From Roseibium album (lineage in GTDB: Bacteria; Pseudomonadota; Alphaproteobacteria; Rhizobiales; Stappiaceae), in NCBI GenBank assembly GCA_001404055.1, contig CXTY01000039.1:186001-250000 (forward strand): DNA of 64,000 nucleotides, in the 5' to 3' direction. A model generated the notes under the pieces. That model made no database searches and was not told where the DNA came from. It worked only from the letters and a program-made list of their open reading frames with translations. Both the position numbers and the translations under genes were made by a program. The number at the start of each line of letters is the position of its first letter. Within the stretch, counting starts at the first letter, position 1. Below are positions 26,451 to 34,455 of the stretch, in pieces.

Positions 26451-27491
26451 ATGCTGGACAAAACCGCGCCCGACGAGGCCCAAATCGACACACTTTTTGA
26501 AGTACTCCAAAACCAAACCACGTTGGAAAATGTTCGAGGAATGCTTCGCGACAAAGGTTTGCCTCACTCTGCTTCAAGTTGGCACGCAATGTTCGAAAGG
26601 CGCCTCCAACCTGGCCTTAAAAACGGAAAAATCGAAGTAGAAGAAATAGTTCAGCTAATTAGTGAATCCGAAGAACACGGCCACAAACATGTACTGTTCT
26701 TTCAATACGACCTCGATAGACTCCATGAATTAGAACACCTTTTTGACTCAGCGCAGGTCGAAAAGTGGGCAAAAAGTAAGCAATTTCCAGGAGCAGGTGA
26801 CTATGTGTTTGAAGCGTATCCCGACAAGCCCACGGTCACGGAAGTAAGAGTTGGTGACGGCGCCACTGGAGGCGCATTTGTTCTGAAGACTGCACAAACT
26901 CTCAAACGAAAGAGACCGGCAGAGCGCAAACAAATCGATGGAGTGTGGTTCTGGGTCGCAAATGAAGTTTCTTACCGCGCAGTCGATGTTTTGAAGGTTC
27001 ATGACAATGGCCTGATAGAGATCAGAGTACATACTCGAAGTGACAACATTTCCTACTCCGGTGCTGCACTTTCCGCTTTAAACATCGTCCATGGACTGTT
27101 TAACACTGCGGCGCTTCCCGAGCTTTCTTTGAAGTCAGTAAAGGTCTTCCTATCTGCCCCCAAGAACAAAGACGAAGTGTCAGAAAATTTTGAGGTTTAC
27201 GAAGCAAACTTCAAAAATGATCAGGGTGACCGAATGCAGTCATCTTCGCTGCAGGATCGCGGAGGCATTCTCTCGTCGAAGGTGATGCCGGAAGTGATCG
27301 ACCAGTTTTCAGATAGCGAACACGATCCGTATTGCGAGCGAGTCCGTGTGTCCTATAAGATGGGTGACGTTAAGAAGATAAACATAATCCTGACAGAGAA
27401 TGCCAACGAGATCATAACTACATCCAATCTATCGCGTGATGAGTATGAAGAAGTTCTCGGCGCTCTTTTGAAGATCCACGAGGCTGAATAA
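26451..27491 (+). CDS. Cargo gene A: unknown 346-residue protein
   Basis: First of three overlapping genes next to attR. An N-terminal helical region (about residues 1-60) is followed by a mixed alpha/beta body with FFQYDLDRLHELEHLF, VWFWVANEVSYRAVDVL and a C-terminal beta-rich part ending in a helix (SRDEYEEVLGALLKIHEAE). No enzyme motif recognised and no membrane segment. TAATG junction with gene B shows coupling. The composition is more AT-rich than the terminase genes, consistent with exchangeable cargo. A sensor or effector role in defence or helper interference is inferred only from position. Confidence 0.6.
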   Translation: MLDKTAPDEAQIDTLFEVLQNQTTLENVRGMLRDKGLPHSASSWHAMFERRLQPGLKNGKIEVEEIVQLISESEEHGHKHVLFFQYDLDRLHELEHLFDSAQVEKWAKSKQFPGAGDYVFEAYPDKPTVTEVRVGDGATGGAFVLKTAQTLKRKRPAERKQIDGVWFWVANEVSYRAVDVLKVHDNGLIEIRVHTRSDNISYSGAALSALNIVHGLFNTAALPELSLKSVKVFLSAPKNKDEVSENFEVYEANFKNDQGDRMQSSSLQDRGGILSSKVMPEVIDQFSDSEHDPYCERVRVSYKMGDVKKINIILTENANEIITTSNLSRDEYEEVLGALLKIHEAE

Positions 27492-27844
27492 TGCCGCATG
27501 TACCCAACCCTGCCGAATGGCAGGGGCGTTTGGACTACGAAGTGCATAAGCTGCAAGATGCTGCTTCGTATCGCGAAGTTACCTACAATCGTCTTAAAGA
27601 GCTTGTAGCGCCTCCGAATGACGTGGACCTGTTAAAAGCAGTGTCTCGAATGATATCGACCGGCCAAATCAGTGTGATTTACCGCGTCATTTCGCCTGTT
27701 ACAAATGCCGCAATCGGTCAATATCCGAGCCCGCTTGAAGTCCCGCGTGAAATGGTGGATGAGAGCACCGGACACCATCTGGACATCGACCCCGTCCAAA
27801 ACGTAGAAACCGTTTACGTTTCAGAGGGTCAAGTTGAGCACTGA
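27491..27844 (+). CDS. Cargo gene B: small unknown protein
   Basis: 117 residues, starting at the last base of gene A's stop. The first 70 residues look winged-helix-like (YNRLKELVAPPNDVDLLKAVSRMISTGQISVIYRVI), the remainder is acidic and likely beta-rich. No family recognised. It could be a regulator or bridging subunit of a three-component complex. Confidence 0.58.
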   Translation: MPHVPNPAEWQGRLDYEVHKLQDAASYREVTYNRLKELVAPPNDVDLLKAVSRMISTGQISVIYRVISPVTNAAIGQYPSPLEVPREMVDESTGHHLDIDPVQNVETVYVSEGQVEH

Positions 27845-28409
27845 ACCAGAACTAGAGACCTGGGAAATCGAGGCGGATTCCACCTTTGAGGAGGTCAGGC
27901 ATCTGGACCGCGATCACCAGCTTCGCATCCTAGATTCAAAATCGAAAGAGGTTCAAGACGACGCTATTCGAACAGCTTTTTTGTTTCGTGTGTTCAATCT
28001 TATCAAGGAGAACGAAAATTCAAGTTCTCCTCCAAAGTCAATTGTCGAGAAAACCTTCGCGCCAGACGGTGCTGCCTTCGTCGCATTCGTCCTTACATTT
28101 CTAGTTTTCTGGTGGGAGTTTGGTGTTCGCTTCCTATACTCCATTTGCATAGCGTTTGGTGTTGCGCTCTTGATTCGTTTCCTTTTCAGGATGTTCGACA
28201 GAAATTTCCTTTTTCGACGACTCTTTCAAATGTGGACGGCAAGTGGCATCGTGCTATTAGTGGCTCCACCTATTTCCGTTCTTCTCGAAACAGCTATCGG
28301 GACCGTGTCGTGGGGTGGCCCGCCAAGTATCCCTGTCATCTCAGTTTGGGCTGTCGGTTTCCTAGTTTCTGCGCCGCTTGCTTATTTGGAATCACGCGAC
28401 GCGAACTGA
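27834..28409 (+). CDS. Cargo gene C: four-TM membrane protein
   Basis: 191 residues from a TTG start inside gene B (11-base overlap), with GAGGG upstream. A soluble, acidic N-terminal domain (1-80) is followed by four hydrophobic segments (near 83-101, 104-122, 134-155, 165-182). Soluble sensor domains plus multi-TM pores are a common effector design in abortive defence systems. No specific family recognised. A terminator hairpin follows. Confidence 0.6.
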   Translation: MSTEPELETWEIEADSTFEEVRHLDRDHQLRILDSKSKEVQDDAIRTAFLFRVFNLIKENENSSSPPKSIVEKTFAPDGAAFVAFVLTFLVFWWEFGVRFLYSICIAFGVALLIRFLFRMFDRNFLFRRLFQMWTASGIVLLVAPPISVLLETAIGTVSWGGPPSIPVISVWAVGFLVSAPLAYLESRDAN

Positions 28410-28435
28410 ACTCTATACAGATGAAGCAGTCTTCG

Positions 28436-28454
28436 AAGTTACCTGGAAGTTACC
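28436..28454 (+). repeat. Tandem AAGTTACC repeats at element right end
   Basis: AAGTTACC at 28436-28443 and 28447-28454, matching in core and spacing the pair at the left end (18861-18881) and sharing GTTAC with the putative origin. Confidence 0.5.
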
Positions 28455-28458
28455 CAAG

Positions 28459-28485
28459 AAAAAAGCCGCCCGAAGGCGACTTTTT
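28459..28485. terminator. Bidirectional terminator at element right end
   Basis: A-tract, stem GCCGCC/GGCGAC region with loop CGAA, then TTTTT. On the + strand it ends the cargo operon; on the minus strand it lies just past the tRNA-Gly 3' end and can replace the original tRNA terminator displaced to 18682. Confidence 0.75.
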
Positions 28486-28510
28486 CAACTCACTGTTTCC
28501 AGATGAGAAA

Positions 28511-28560
28511 TTGGAGCGGGCGATGGGATTCGAACCCACGACCCCAACCTTGGCAAGGTT
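28511..28560. repeat. attR: 50-bp repeat inside the intact tRNA-Gly gene
   Basis: Exact copy of 18717-18766. It supplies the 3' half of the tRNA so that the gene at 28512-28586 remains whole after integration. Confidence 0.93.
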
Positions 28561-28586
28561 GTGCTCTACCCCTGAGCTACGCCCGC
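28512..28586 (-). tRNA. tRNA-Gly (GCC)
   Basis: 75 bases including an encoded CCA. Acceptor stem GCGGGCG/CGCCCGC, D-arm GCTC-AGGGGTA-GAGC, anticodon arm CAACC-TTGCCAA-GGTTG with anticodon GCC, and T-arm containing GGTTCGAATCC. Serves as integration target of the element on its 3' side. Confidence 0.96.
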
Positions 28587-28827
28587 ATATGTTCCAAGCA
28601 TGCCGACCGAAGCCGCCTCTGCGTTGGTGGCGCAGTATATGAACTAAGCCGAGACGGATTGCAACAAGGAAATTACAGAAAAAAATTACGCAGCTTATCT
28701 GTGGATTTTTCATAGGAATACCCTCGATAAATCGCGGAATTCAGCGGCTTTTCTAGTCACTTTTACCTTGTGGCATGATCCCAAATCGGGCTAGACAGCT
28801 CGAAAGCTCGGAAATCCTGGAAAAAAC

Positions 28828-29349
28828 ATGCCGGCAACCCGCGACAATCTTATGGCCCTTTTCAAGGATCTCGGCATCGAGGTCTCTACTGTTGATCATG
28901 ACCCGGTTTTCACGGTTGCCGAATCCGGTGACCTGCATGAAAGAATTCCAGGTGGCCACACCAAAAATCTCTTTTTGAAAGACAAAAAGGGCCGTCTGTT
29001 TTTGATTGTCGCGCTCCATGATGCCGAAATCGACTTGAAGAAGGTCCACCAGATTATCGGCGCACAAGGGCGTGTCTCATTTGGGAACGCGGTTCTGCTG
29101 ATGGAAGTACTCGGAGTTGAACCCGGTTCTGTCACGCCATTTTCTCTTGTCAATGACAGGGACGCACACCGCGTGACGCCGATATTTGACGCAGCGATGA
29201 TGCAGCACGAAACTCTCAATTATCACCCGCTGAAAAACGACGCCACGACGTCAATCTCTTCGGAAGACCTGCTGAAATTTGCGAGTGCCTGCGGCCACGA
29301 CCACCAGGTTTTGTCTGTCAGCGAGCAGGCTAAGGCGGCCGGATTGTAA
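28828..29349 (+). CDS. YbaK/prolyl-tRNA editing domain protein
   Basis: A 173-residue free-standing aminoacyl-tRNA deacylase related to ProX/PrdX, which hydrolyses mischarged Ala- or Cys-tRNA(Pro). Family signs are GGHTKNLFLKDKKGRLFL, with the catalytic-site Lys, and GVEPGSVTPFSLVND. Length is normal. A lone gene between tRNA-Gly and the thioredoxin gene, with its ribosome site not strong. Confidence 0.87.
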   Translation: MPATRDNLMALFKDLGIEVSTVDHDPVFTVAESGDLHERIPGGHTKNLFLKDKKGRLFLIVALHDAEIDLKKVHQIIGAQGRVSFGNAVLLMEVLGVEPGSVTPFSLVNDRDAHRVTPIFDAAMMQHETLNYHPLKNDATTSISSEDLLKFASACGHDHQVLSVSEQAKAAGL

Positions 29350-29476
29350 TTAAGACAGCCAGTAGTTTGAATTTCGGGTGTCATAGCTCCATGTTATGAA
29401 CCAACTCAACCCGTCGACGGTTATAACAAAAGGTCTGGTAGCCACGCGCTCAGGCCGAACATCATGAGGACGACAA

Positions 29477-30493
29477 ATGAGCAACGGCGACTACAGCATC
29501 GGCGGCCAGGTTGGTGGCGGATTTGGCGCCAGCATGGGCGATAGCTATGGCGGTCAGGGCGGCGGTCAGGGCGGCGGATTTGGCGGTAACGGCGGCAATG
29601 GTGGCGGTGCGGACACCCCGGCAGGCGATTTGGTTTTTGATGTCACCACGCAGACATTCATGGCAGATGTCATGGAAGCTTCGCGCCAGCAGCCTGTACT
29701 GGTGGATTTCTGGGCGCCCTGGTGCGGCCCTTGCAAGCAGCTTACACCCATCATTGAAGCTGCAGTGAAAGCTGCTGGTGGCACTGTCAAACTGGCCAAG
29801 ATGAACATTGAAGATCATCCGGAAATCGCCGGACAGATGGGCATTCAGTCCATCCCCGCGGTTGTTGCCTTCAAGGATGGGCAGCCAGTTGATGGTTTCA
29901 TGGGTGCGCAGCATGAAGGTGAGGTCAAGGCCTTCATTGAAAAGCTGGGCGGGCCTGCACCTGTCAATCAGATCGATTCGATTCTTGAGCAGGCAGATGA
30001 ACTTCTTGTAGCGAAGGATTTCGCTCAGGCAGCGCAGCTTTTTGGTGCTGTCATGCAAAAAGAGCCGGATAACGTGAAAGCAATTTGCGGATTGGCGCAT
30101 TGTTATCTTGGTGCTGACGACCTGGACCGCGCAAAACAGGCACTTGAACTCGTGCCGGAAGATAAGCGTTCCGAAGAAGTCTACACATCGGCAAAAGCAG
30201 CAGTCGATCTTGCTGAACAGGCTGCGGCGCTGGGCGACCTGGCGGAATTTCTTGAACGTATCGAACGCGATCCGTCTGATCTTCAGGCGCGGTTTGACCT
30301 TGCCTTGGGCCTGAACGGCAACGGTGACAAGAACGGAGCCGTGGATCAGCTCATCGAAATTGTCCGACAGGATCGTGAGTGGAATGAAGACGGTGCACGT
30401 AAGCAATTGCTGCAGTTTTTCGAAGCCTGGGGCTTCAAGGATCCTGCGAGTGCCTACGGTCGGCGCAAGCTGTCGGCAGTTCTGTTCGCTTGA
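29477..30493 (+). CDS. Thioredoxin-domain co-chaperone, YbbN/CnoX-like
   Basis: 338 residues: a glycine-rich N-terminal segment (about 9-45), a thioredoxin domain with WCGPCK (Cys83, Cys86), and C-terminal TPR-like repeats with the final Trx_20-type segment. YbbN/CnoX proteins hold oxidatively stressed clients and pass them to chaperones. The active-site Cys pair is kept, as in many alphaproteobacteria and unlike E. coli YbbN. A LON-domain protein follows, a frequent alphaproteobacterial pairing. Confidence 0.88.
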   Translation: MSNGDYSIGGQVGGGFGASMGDSYGGQGGGQGGGFGGNGGNGGGADTPAGDLVFDVTTQTFMADVMEASRQQPVLVDFWAPWCGPCKQLTPIIEAAVKAAGGTVKLAKMNIEDHPEIAGQMGIQSIPAVVAFKDGQPVDGFMGAQHEGEVKAFIEKLGGPAPVNQIDSILEQADELLVAKDFAQAAQLFGAVMQKEPDNVKAICGLAHCYLGADDLDRAKQALELVPEDKRSEEVYTSAKAAVDLAEQAAALGDLAEFLERIERDPSDLQARFDLALGLNGNGDKNGAVDQLIEIVRQDREWNEDGARKQLLQFFEAWGFKDPASAYGRRKLSAVLFA

Positions 30494-30573
30494 CGGCAGT
30501 CGATTCTGACACACATTACCGGGAAGAGCCCTGTTGACGGCATTGTACTGAAACAACAAAAGAAGACGCGGAG

Positions 30574-31251
30574 ATGCAGGCAGGAAATGCCATTTATGAG
30601 ACAATAGCGGATCTACCGCCGGTCTTGCCTGTCTTCCCCTTGTCTGGAGCTCTTCTCCTGCCCAGAACTCAATTGCCGTTGAATGTCTTTGAGCAGCGCT
30701 ACATCGACCTGGTTGACGCCGCCCTCTCGGGCAATCGGCTTATTGGCATGATTCAGCCTTCGCCGGACCGAAACTCGGACAATCCGAAAAAGCCGGTGCT
30801 GGCAAGTGTGGGTTGCGTAGGCCGTCTCACCAGTCTTCAGGAAACCGGAGACGGCCGATATCTGATCACGCTTCAGGGCATTACCCGTTTTGCGCTTGGT
30901 GAAGAACTGACGCCTTACACGGAATTTCGGCAAGTCGAATGCGATTTTGCCGCCTTTGCACACGATCTGAAATGTGGCGAAGGTGAAGAGGACGTTGATC
31001 GGAACGGGCTTTTGAAAACGTTGCGAGGCTATCTGGACGCAAACAATCTCGAAGCCGATTGGCAAAGTGTTTCAGAAGCCGAAACCGAGGTGCTGGTCAA
31101 TGCTCTTTGCATGATGTGCCCTTATGGACCTCAGGAGAAGCAGGCGTTGCTGGAAGCAAGGGACTTGAGAACCCGGGCGGAAACACTTATTGCCATTACC
31201 GAAATGGATCTCGCGAATTCCCAGAATGAAGGCGGATCGACGCTGCAGTGA
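30574..31251 (+). CDS. LON substrate-binding (N-terminal) domain protein
   Basis: 225 residues containing only the LON N-domain ([53 protein letters not shown]) and a helical tail; no AAA or protease domain. Such stand-alone proteins are conserved next to the YbbN-like thioredoxin and a Trm112-like gene in alphaproteobacteria, hinting at a shared protein quality-control role. Confidence 0.88.
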   Translation: MQAGNAIYETIADLPPVLPVFPLSGALLLPRTQLPLNVFEQRYIDLVDAALSGNRLIGMIQPSPDRNSDNPKKPVLASVGCVGRLTSLQETGDGRYLITLQGITRFALGEELTPYTEFRQVECDFAAFAHDLKCGEGEEDVDRNGLLKTLRGYLDANNLEADWQSVSEAETEVLVNALCMMCPYGPQEKQALLEARDLRTRAETLIAITEMDLANSQNEGGSTLQ

Positions 31252-31309
31252 CCCTCCGATTGCCAAGGGACCGAACCACCCGCAGGCACCGAAAATCAAG
31301 AGCCAAACG

Positions 31310-31501
31310 ATGAATGAAACCACCGAACGCCCGGTCGACCGGAAACTTCTGGAACTCCTTGTCTGCCCGGTGACAAAATCCACACTCGAATACGACGCTG
31401 AGGCACAGGAACTGATTTCCAGATCCGCCAAACTTGCGTACCCGATCCGCAATGGAATCCCGATCATGCTGCCTGATGAGGCACGGAAGCTGGAAGACTG
31501 A
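31310..31501 (+). CDS. Trm112-like zinc-ribbon protein
   Basis: A 63-residue protein of the Trm112/YcaR family ([30 protein letters not shown]). Family members stabilise methyltransferases; the usual second CxxC is missing here, as in many bacterial members. The ATG at 31310 gives the canonical N-terminus. It probably ends the ybbN-LON unit. Confidence 0.85.
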   Translation: MNETTERPVDRKLLELLVCPVTKSTLEYDAEAQELISRSAKLAYPIRNGIPIMLPDEARKLED

Positions 31502-31580
31502 TCGCGATTGTGTTGTTCGCATAAATAAAACCCGGGCCAGACGACCCGAGCTTTTAATCAAAACAGTATTGCGTAAGCCG

Positions 31581-31877
31581 TCAGATCCCTCTGAACATGG
31601 GCATCAGATTGATGATGATGATCTGGCGAATAAAAATGATACCGAGCAAAAGAACGACAGGCGAAATGTCGATACCGCCGAGATCAGGCATGAACCTGCG
31701 GATCGGACGCAAGGCAGGCTCCGTCAGATTGTACAGAACCCTGCCAATCGAATTGATGAACTGATTACTCGAGTTGACGATATTAAAGGCGAAGAGCCAG
31801 GAGAAAATCGCACTGGCGATGATCACATAAGTGTAAAGCTCCAGCGCGATGAGGATGACATTGAAAAGTGCGGTCAT
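31581..31877 (-). CDS. YggT family membrane protein
   Basis: 98 residues, two hydrophobic regions around [30 protein letters not shown], the diagnostic YggT core. The family is linked to cell division/envelope and cation tolerance; the exact role is unsettled. Converges on the Trm112-like gene. Confidence 0.9.
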   Translation of the reverse strand: MTALFNVILIALELYTYVIIASAIFSWLFAFNIVNSSNQFINSIGRVLYNLTEPALRPIRRFMPDLGGIDISPVVLLLGIIFIRQIIIINLMPMFRGI

Positions 31878-32108
31878 AGTCTGGTCCGTTGCCGTTCGAA
31901 TTCAATCTTAGTCTTCATGTAGCTTCCCGGTCGCCCGGCCGCAAGATAGCACGCGATTTAACGCCAAATTGTTGTGTCTGCAGAATAGGCCACAGGCCTT
32001 GCGATGCTTAAATGCAACAGTCAGACAAAACCCGAAATCCTTAGGCTTTGAGTAAGGCTGCTTCGTGTTATCTTGCCACCAACAGATTCCATCATGGATG
32101 TAGACTTT

Positions 32109-32912
32109 ATGTACAAATTGTTGTCACGTGCCGCGCTCGCCCTTTCGCTGAGCGCCGTGTCTGGAGCCGCTCTGGCACAAAGCGGCGAATTGTCCGAACA
32201 GGACGCCGGTCGTCAATTTGTGATCGATCTCGGGATCGGCGCAATTGCGAAACCAAAATACGAAGCTGCAGATTCCTATCTGATCTACCCGTTTCCGATT
32301 GTTTCCGTAGGCAAGTTCTACCTGCCTGGTCTGGGACAAGTGGTTGATGGGCGGCGTAAGAGCGGCGTCTTCTTCTATCCGTCCTTCAGTTTCATTGGCG
32401 AACGAAAAGCCAGCGACAGCACGGATCTTACCGGCACCAAAACCGTCGACTGGGCTGTTGAACTCGGCCTTGGTGGTGGATTGCGCGGCAAACATTGGCG
32501 CGCTTTTGCTGAGCTGCGTCAGGGTTTCAATGGACACACCGGCCAGGTCGGCCAACTCGGTCTCGATGGAATCATCTATCCAGCTGCCAAATGGGAAGTC
32601 AGCTTTGGTCCGCGTGCTGACTTTGCATCAGAAGATTACATGGACACCTATTTTGGTGTGTCAGCTTCGGAAGCAGGCAACAGTGGCGGTCGCTTGACGG
32701 CCTATAGCCCAAGCGCCGGCTTCAAAAGCGTCGGCCTTTCAGGCCGCGCCAGCTATGACTGGAACGATGATGTCCGTTTGCACCTTCAAGGCGGTTATGA
32801 CCGGCTGATTGGCGATGCAGCAGACAGCCCGATCGCCAGCGGCGGTAGCAAAGACCAGTTCAGCCTTGGCGTCGGCCTCAGCTATCGCTTCGCATTCGAT
32901 CTGTTCGACTGA
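32109..32912 (+). CDS. MipA/OmpV family outer membrane protein
   Basis: About 267 residues with a signal peptide (ALALSLSAVSGAALAQ) and a beta-barrel typical of MipA/OmpV: GIGAIAKPKYEAADSY near the N-terminus and terminal aromatic GLSYRFAFDLF. MipA-type proteins are outer-membrane barrels associated with murein enzymes or solute adaptation. ATG at 32109 is preferred over 32094. Confidence 0.85.
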   Translation: MYKLLSRAALALSLSAVSGAALAQSGELSEQDAGRQFVIDLGIGAIAKPKYEAADSYLIYPFPIVSVGKFYLPGLGQVVDGRRKSGVFFYPSFSFIGERKASDSTDLTGTKTVDWAVELGLGGGLRGKHWRAFAELRQGFNGHTGQVGQLGLDGIIYPAAKWEVSFGPRADFASEDYMDTYFGVSASEAGNSGGRLTAYSPSAGFKSVGLSGRASYDWNDDVRLHLQGGYDRLIGDAADSPIASGGSKDQFSLGVGLSYRFAFDLFD

Positions 32913-32972
32913 TCAAAAAAGGAGGCGACCAACCTCCGCAGACTGCTAACAAGTTCTGTTGCAAATGCTGCC

Positions 32973-33129
32973 GTCCCGGCCTCTGAGCCGGGACCTGCTT
33001 TAGCTTGTTGAATTCACTACCATCTTGAAAACACTCTTGAACACGCCCAAGGGTCCCGGATCTACGTTTCACTGCGTCCGGGACGGCGCTTGAGTGTAAG
33101 ACAACAAGCTGAGGAGGCCGGAGCCTCCT
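32973..33129. repeat. Palindromic intergenic repeats (REP-like)
   Basis: GTCCCGGC-CTCTGA-GCCGGGAC (32973-32994) and an 8-bp GTCCCGGA/TCCGGGAC stem (33053-33084), followed by AGGAGGC-CGGA-GCCTCCT (33112-33129). The first two resemble the cluster at 48921-49520; the last may terminate the pentapeptide gene. Confidence 0.65.
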
Positions 33130-33169
33130 TAGATCATTACAGAATACGGTCGTAATGCAGATCAGGTGC

Positions 33170-34000
33170 TCAGTAAGAGCACTTGATTAGTTCTATACCT
33201 GCCGGAAGCTTGGTGTTTTCATCGCCGCAGGCACCAAGAACGCGGCTTGGATCAAGGTTGTAAGACGCTGACAGATCAGCACCGGCCAGACGCGTCCTGC
33301 GCAGTAGAGCGCCTTCGAAATTTACACCTGTCAGATTGGCCCCGGACAAATCGGAGCTGACAAGCCGCACTCCGGTAAAATCAGCGCCGGAAAAGTCTGC
33401 TCCTTGCGCCCTGATCCTGTCCAGTTTGCCTTGCCGTATTCTGGCATCTTGAAAGTTGGCACCAGTCAGGTCGACGCGCTCAAGATTGATCTCATCCATT
33501 TTCGCGCCCTTGAAGGAGGCACCTTCGGCGACGGATCGGATCAGGGTAACGTTTCTGAGGTCGGCATCATCAAAAATTGCACCACTGACATTACTTGCGT
33601 TCATGTCGGCATCTCTGAGATCAACGCCTTTCAGAATTGCGTTGTTTAGATTGGCTTTTTCGAGATCAACAGATCGCATGGTCGCATCAGTAAAGTCGCT
33701 GCCTGAAAAATCAGCGCGTTCAGCTTCCGCACGCCGAAAATCTGCATCACGAAAATTCGCGTTGCGCAAAACAGCTTCCTTCAGGTCCACTTCCCGAAGA
33801 TTGGTCCGTTCGAAATTTGCGTTCTCCAGCGTCAAGGCCCGCAATTCTGCCAGCCGTAGATCACAGCGAGGGCACCCACCCTTTTCCTTGATCTCAGCCA
33901 TGCGTTCAGCGTCACTGCCTGCCTGAACGCTGCCCGAGACTGCCAGAAGTGTCATCACGCCCAAGCAACTTGCCAAAAGCCGGCTAACCCTATTGCTCAT
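33170..34000 (-). CDS. Exported pentapeptide repeat protein
   Basis: 276 residues: signal peptide (LLASCLGVMTLLAVSGSVQA), a CPRC motif, then about 35 tandem A(D/N)LXX repeats forming a right-handed beta-helix, and a Cys pair near the C-terminus (ACGDENTKL to IKCSY). Periplasmic or surface location is likely; pentapeptide helices act as protein-binding scaffolds. Partner unknown. Confidence 0.85.
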   Translation of the reverse strand: MSNRVSRLLASCLGVMTLLAVSGSVQAGSDAERMAEIKEKGGCPRCDLRLAELRALTLENANFERTNLREVDLKEAVLRNANFRDADFRRAEAERADFSGSDFTDATMRSVDLEKANLNNAILKGVDLRDADMNASNVSGAIFDDADLRNVTLIRSVAEGASFKGAKMDEINLERVDLTGANFQDARIRQGKLDRIRAQGADFSGADFTGVRLVSSDLSGANLTGVNFEGALLRRTRLAGADLSASYNLDPSRVLGACGDENTKLPAGIELIKCSY

Positions 34001-34455
34001 CGCATATCCCTTTTTCCTAACTCACTTAAAAATAGGCATTCAAAACGGCAGTTTAAGGACCATTGCGTGGTGGAATGTCCAAATAACGCGAAAAGATTAG
34101 GAGATCTGGAGGAAGAAGTGCAGTCAAAATCGCAAATTCTGTGAGTTTTACGAAAAACTGCGGATTCTAGTGGGAGGAAAGAAGCAGGCGGGGTCGCAGG
34201 TGCCCGCCTCTTTCATCCACAAAAGCGCTGACGACGCAAAACCTAACAATCAGCGTGCCTATTCAATCGCAAAAGCCTTGCCAAGTCGTTTTCGCAGCGA
34301 TCTTTCAAGATCTGGGATCATACGAAAGGCAGGGCACAACATACTGATTTTATTTAGACTCTATTCACCATTCGTGCATTGCATTCTGCGAGGCCAACTG
34401 CAAACATGGCTAAGAGAGTGTTAATGAACCGCATCTGACATCGGGTCCTGAAACA
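34001..34455. other. Intergenic region between patatin and pentapeptide genes
   Basis: No gene supported. A stem AGGCGGG/CCCGCCT (34186-34192, 34203-34209) may terminate the leftward patatin transcript. The first 100 bases should contain the promoter of the pentapeptide protein gene, but no clear consensus is visible. Confidence 0.4.

Larger units (their letters stand above)
18717..28560. mobile_element. Satellite-like integrative element in tRNA-Gly with its own terminase
   Basis: About 9.8 kb bounded by exact 50-bp direct repeats (18717-18766, 28511-28560) that are the 3' half of tRNA-Gly. All genes run rightward in close order: tyrosine integrase, AlpA-like HTH, AEP primase/VapE-like helicase, repeat cluster, small and large terminase, three unknown small genes, and a three-gene cargo cassette. 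No portal, capsid, tail, lysis or conjugation genes are visible. This set fits phage satellites (PICI-like or the virion-packaged integrative elements known in marine bacteria) better than a decayed prophage, since every frame is intact and junctions are tight overlaps. Carrying a complete TerL without structural genes is the unusual feature. Confidence 0.85.

Noticed and set aside
26451-28409. Assignment of the cargo cassette to the Kiwa defence system
   Set aside because: The sizes (about 346 aa soluble plus 191 aa with four TMs) recall KwaB/KwaA, but no DUF4868-like motif is recognisable, the gene order differs and there is a third gene.
18717-28560. Decayed prophage
   Set aside because: All frames are intact with overlapping junctions; a decayed prophage would show broken head or tail genes.
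34170-34424. 84-codon + strand frame between pentapeptide and patatin genes
   Set aside because: No ribosome site, no domain, and a hairpin lies inside it.
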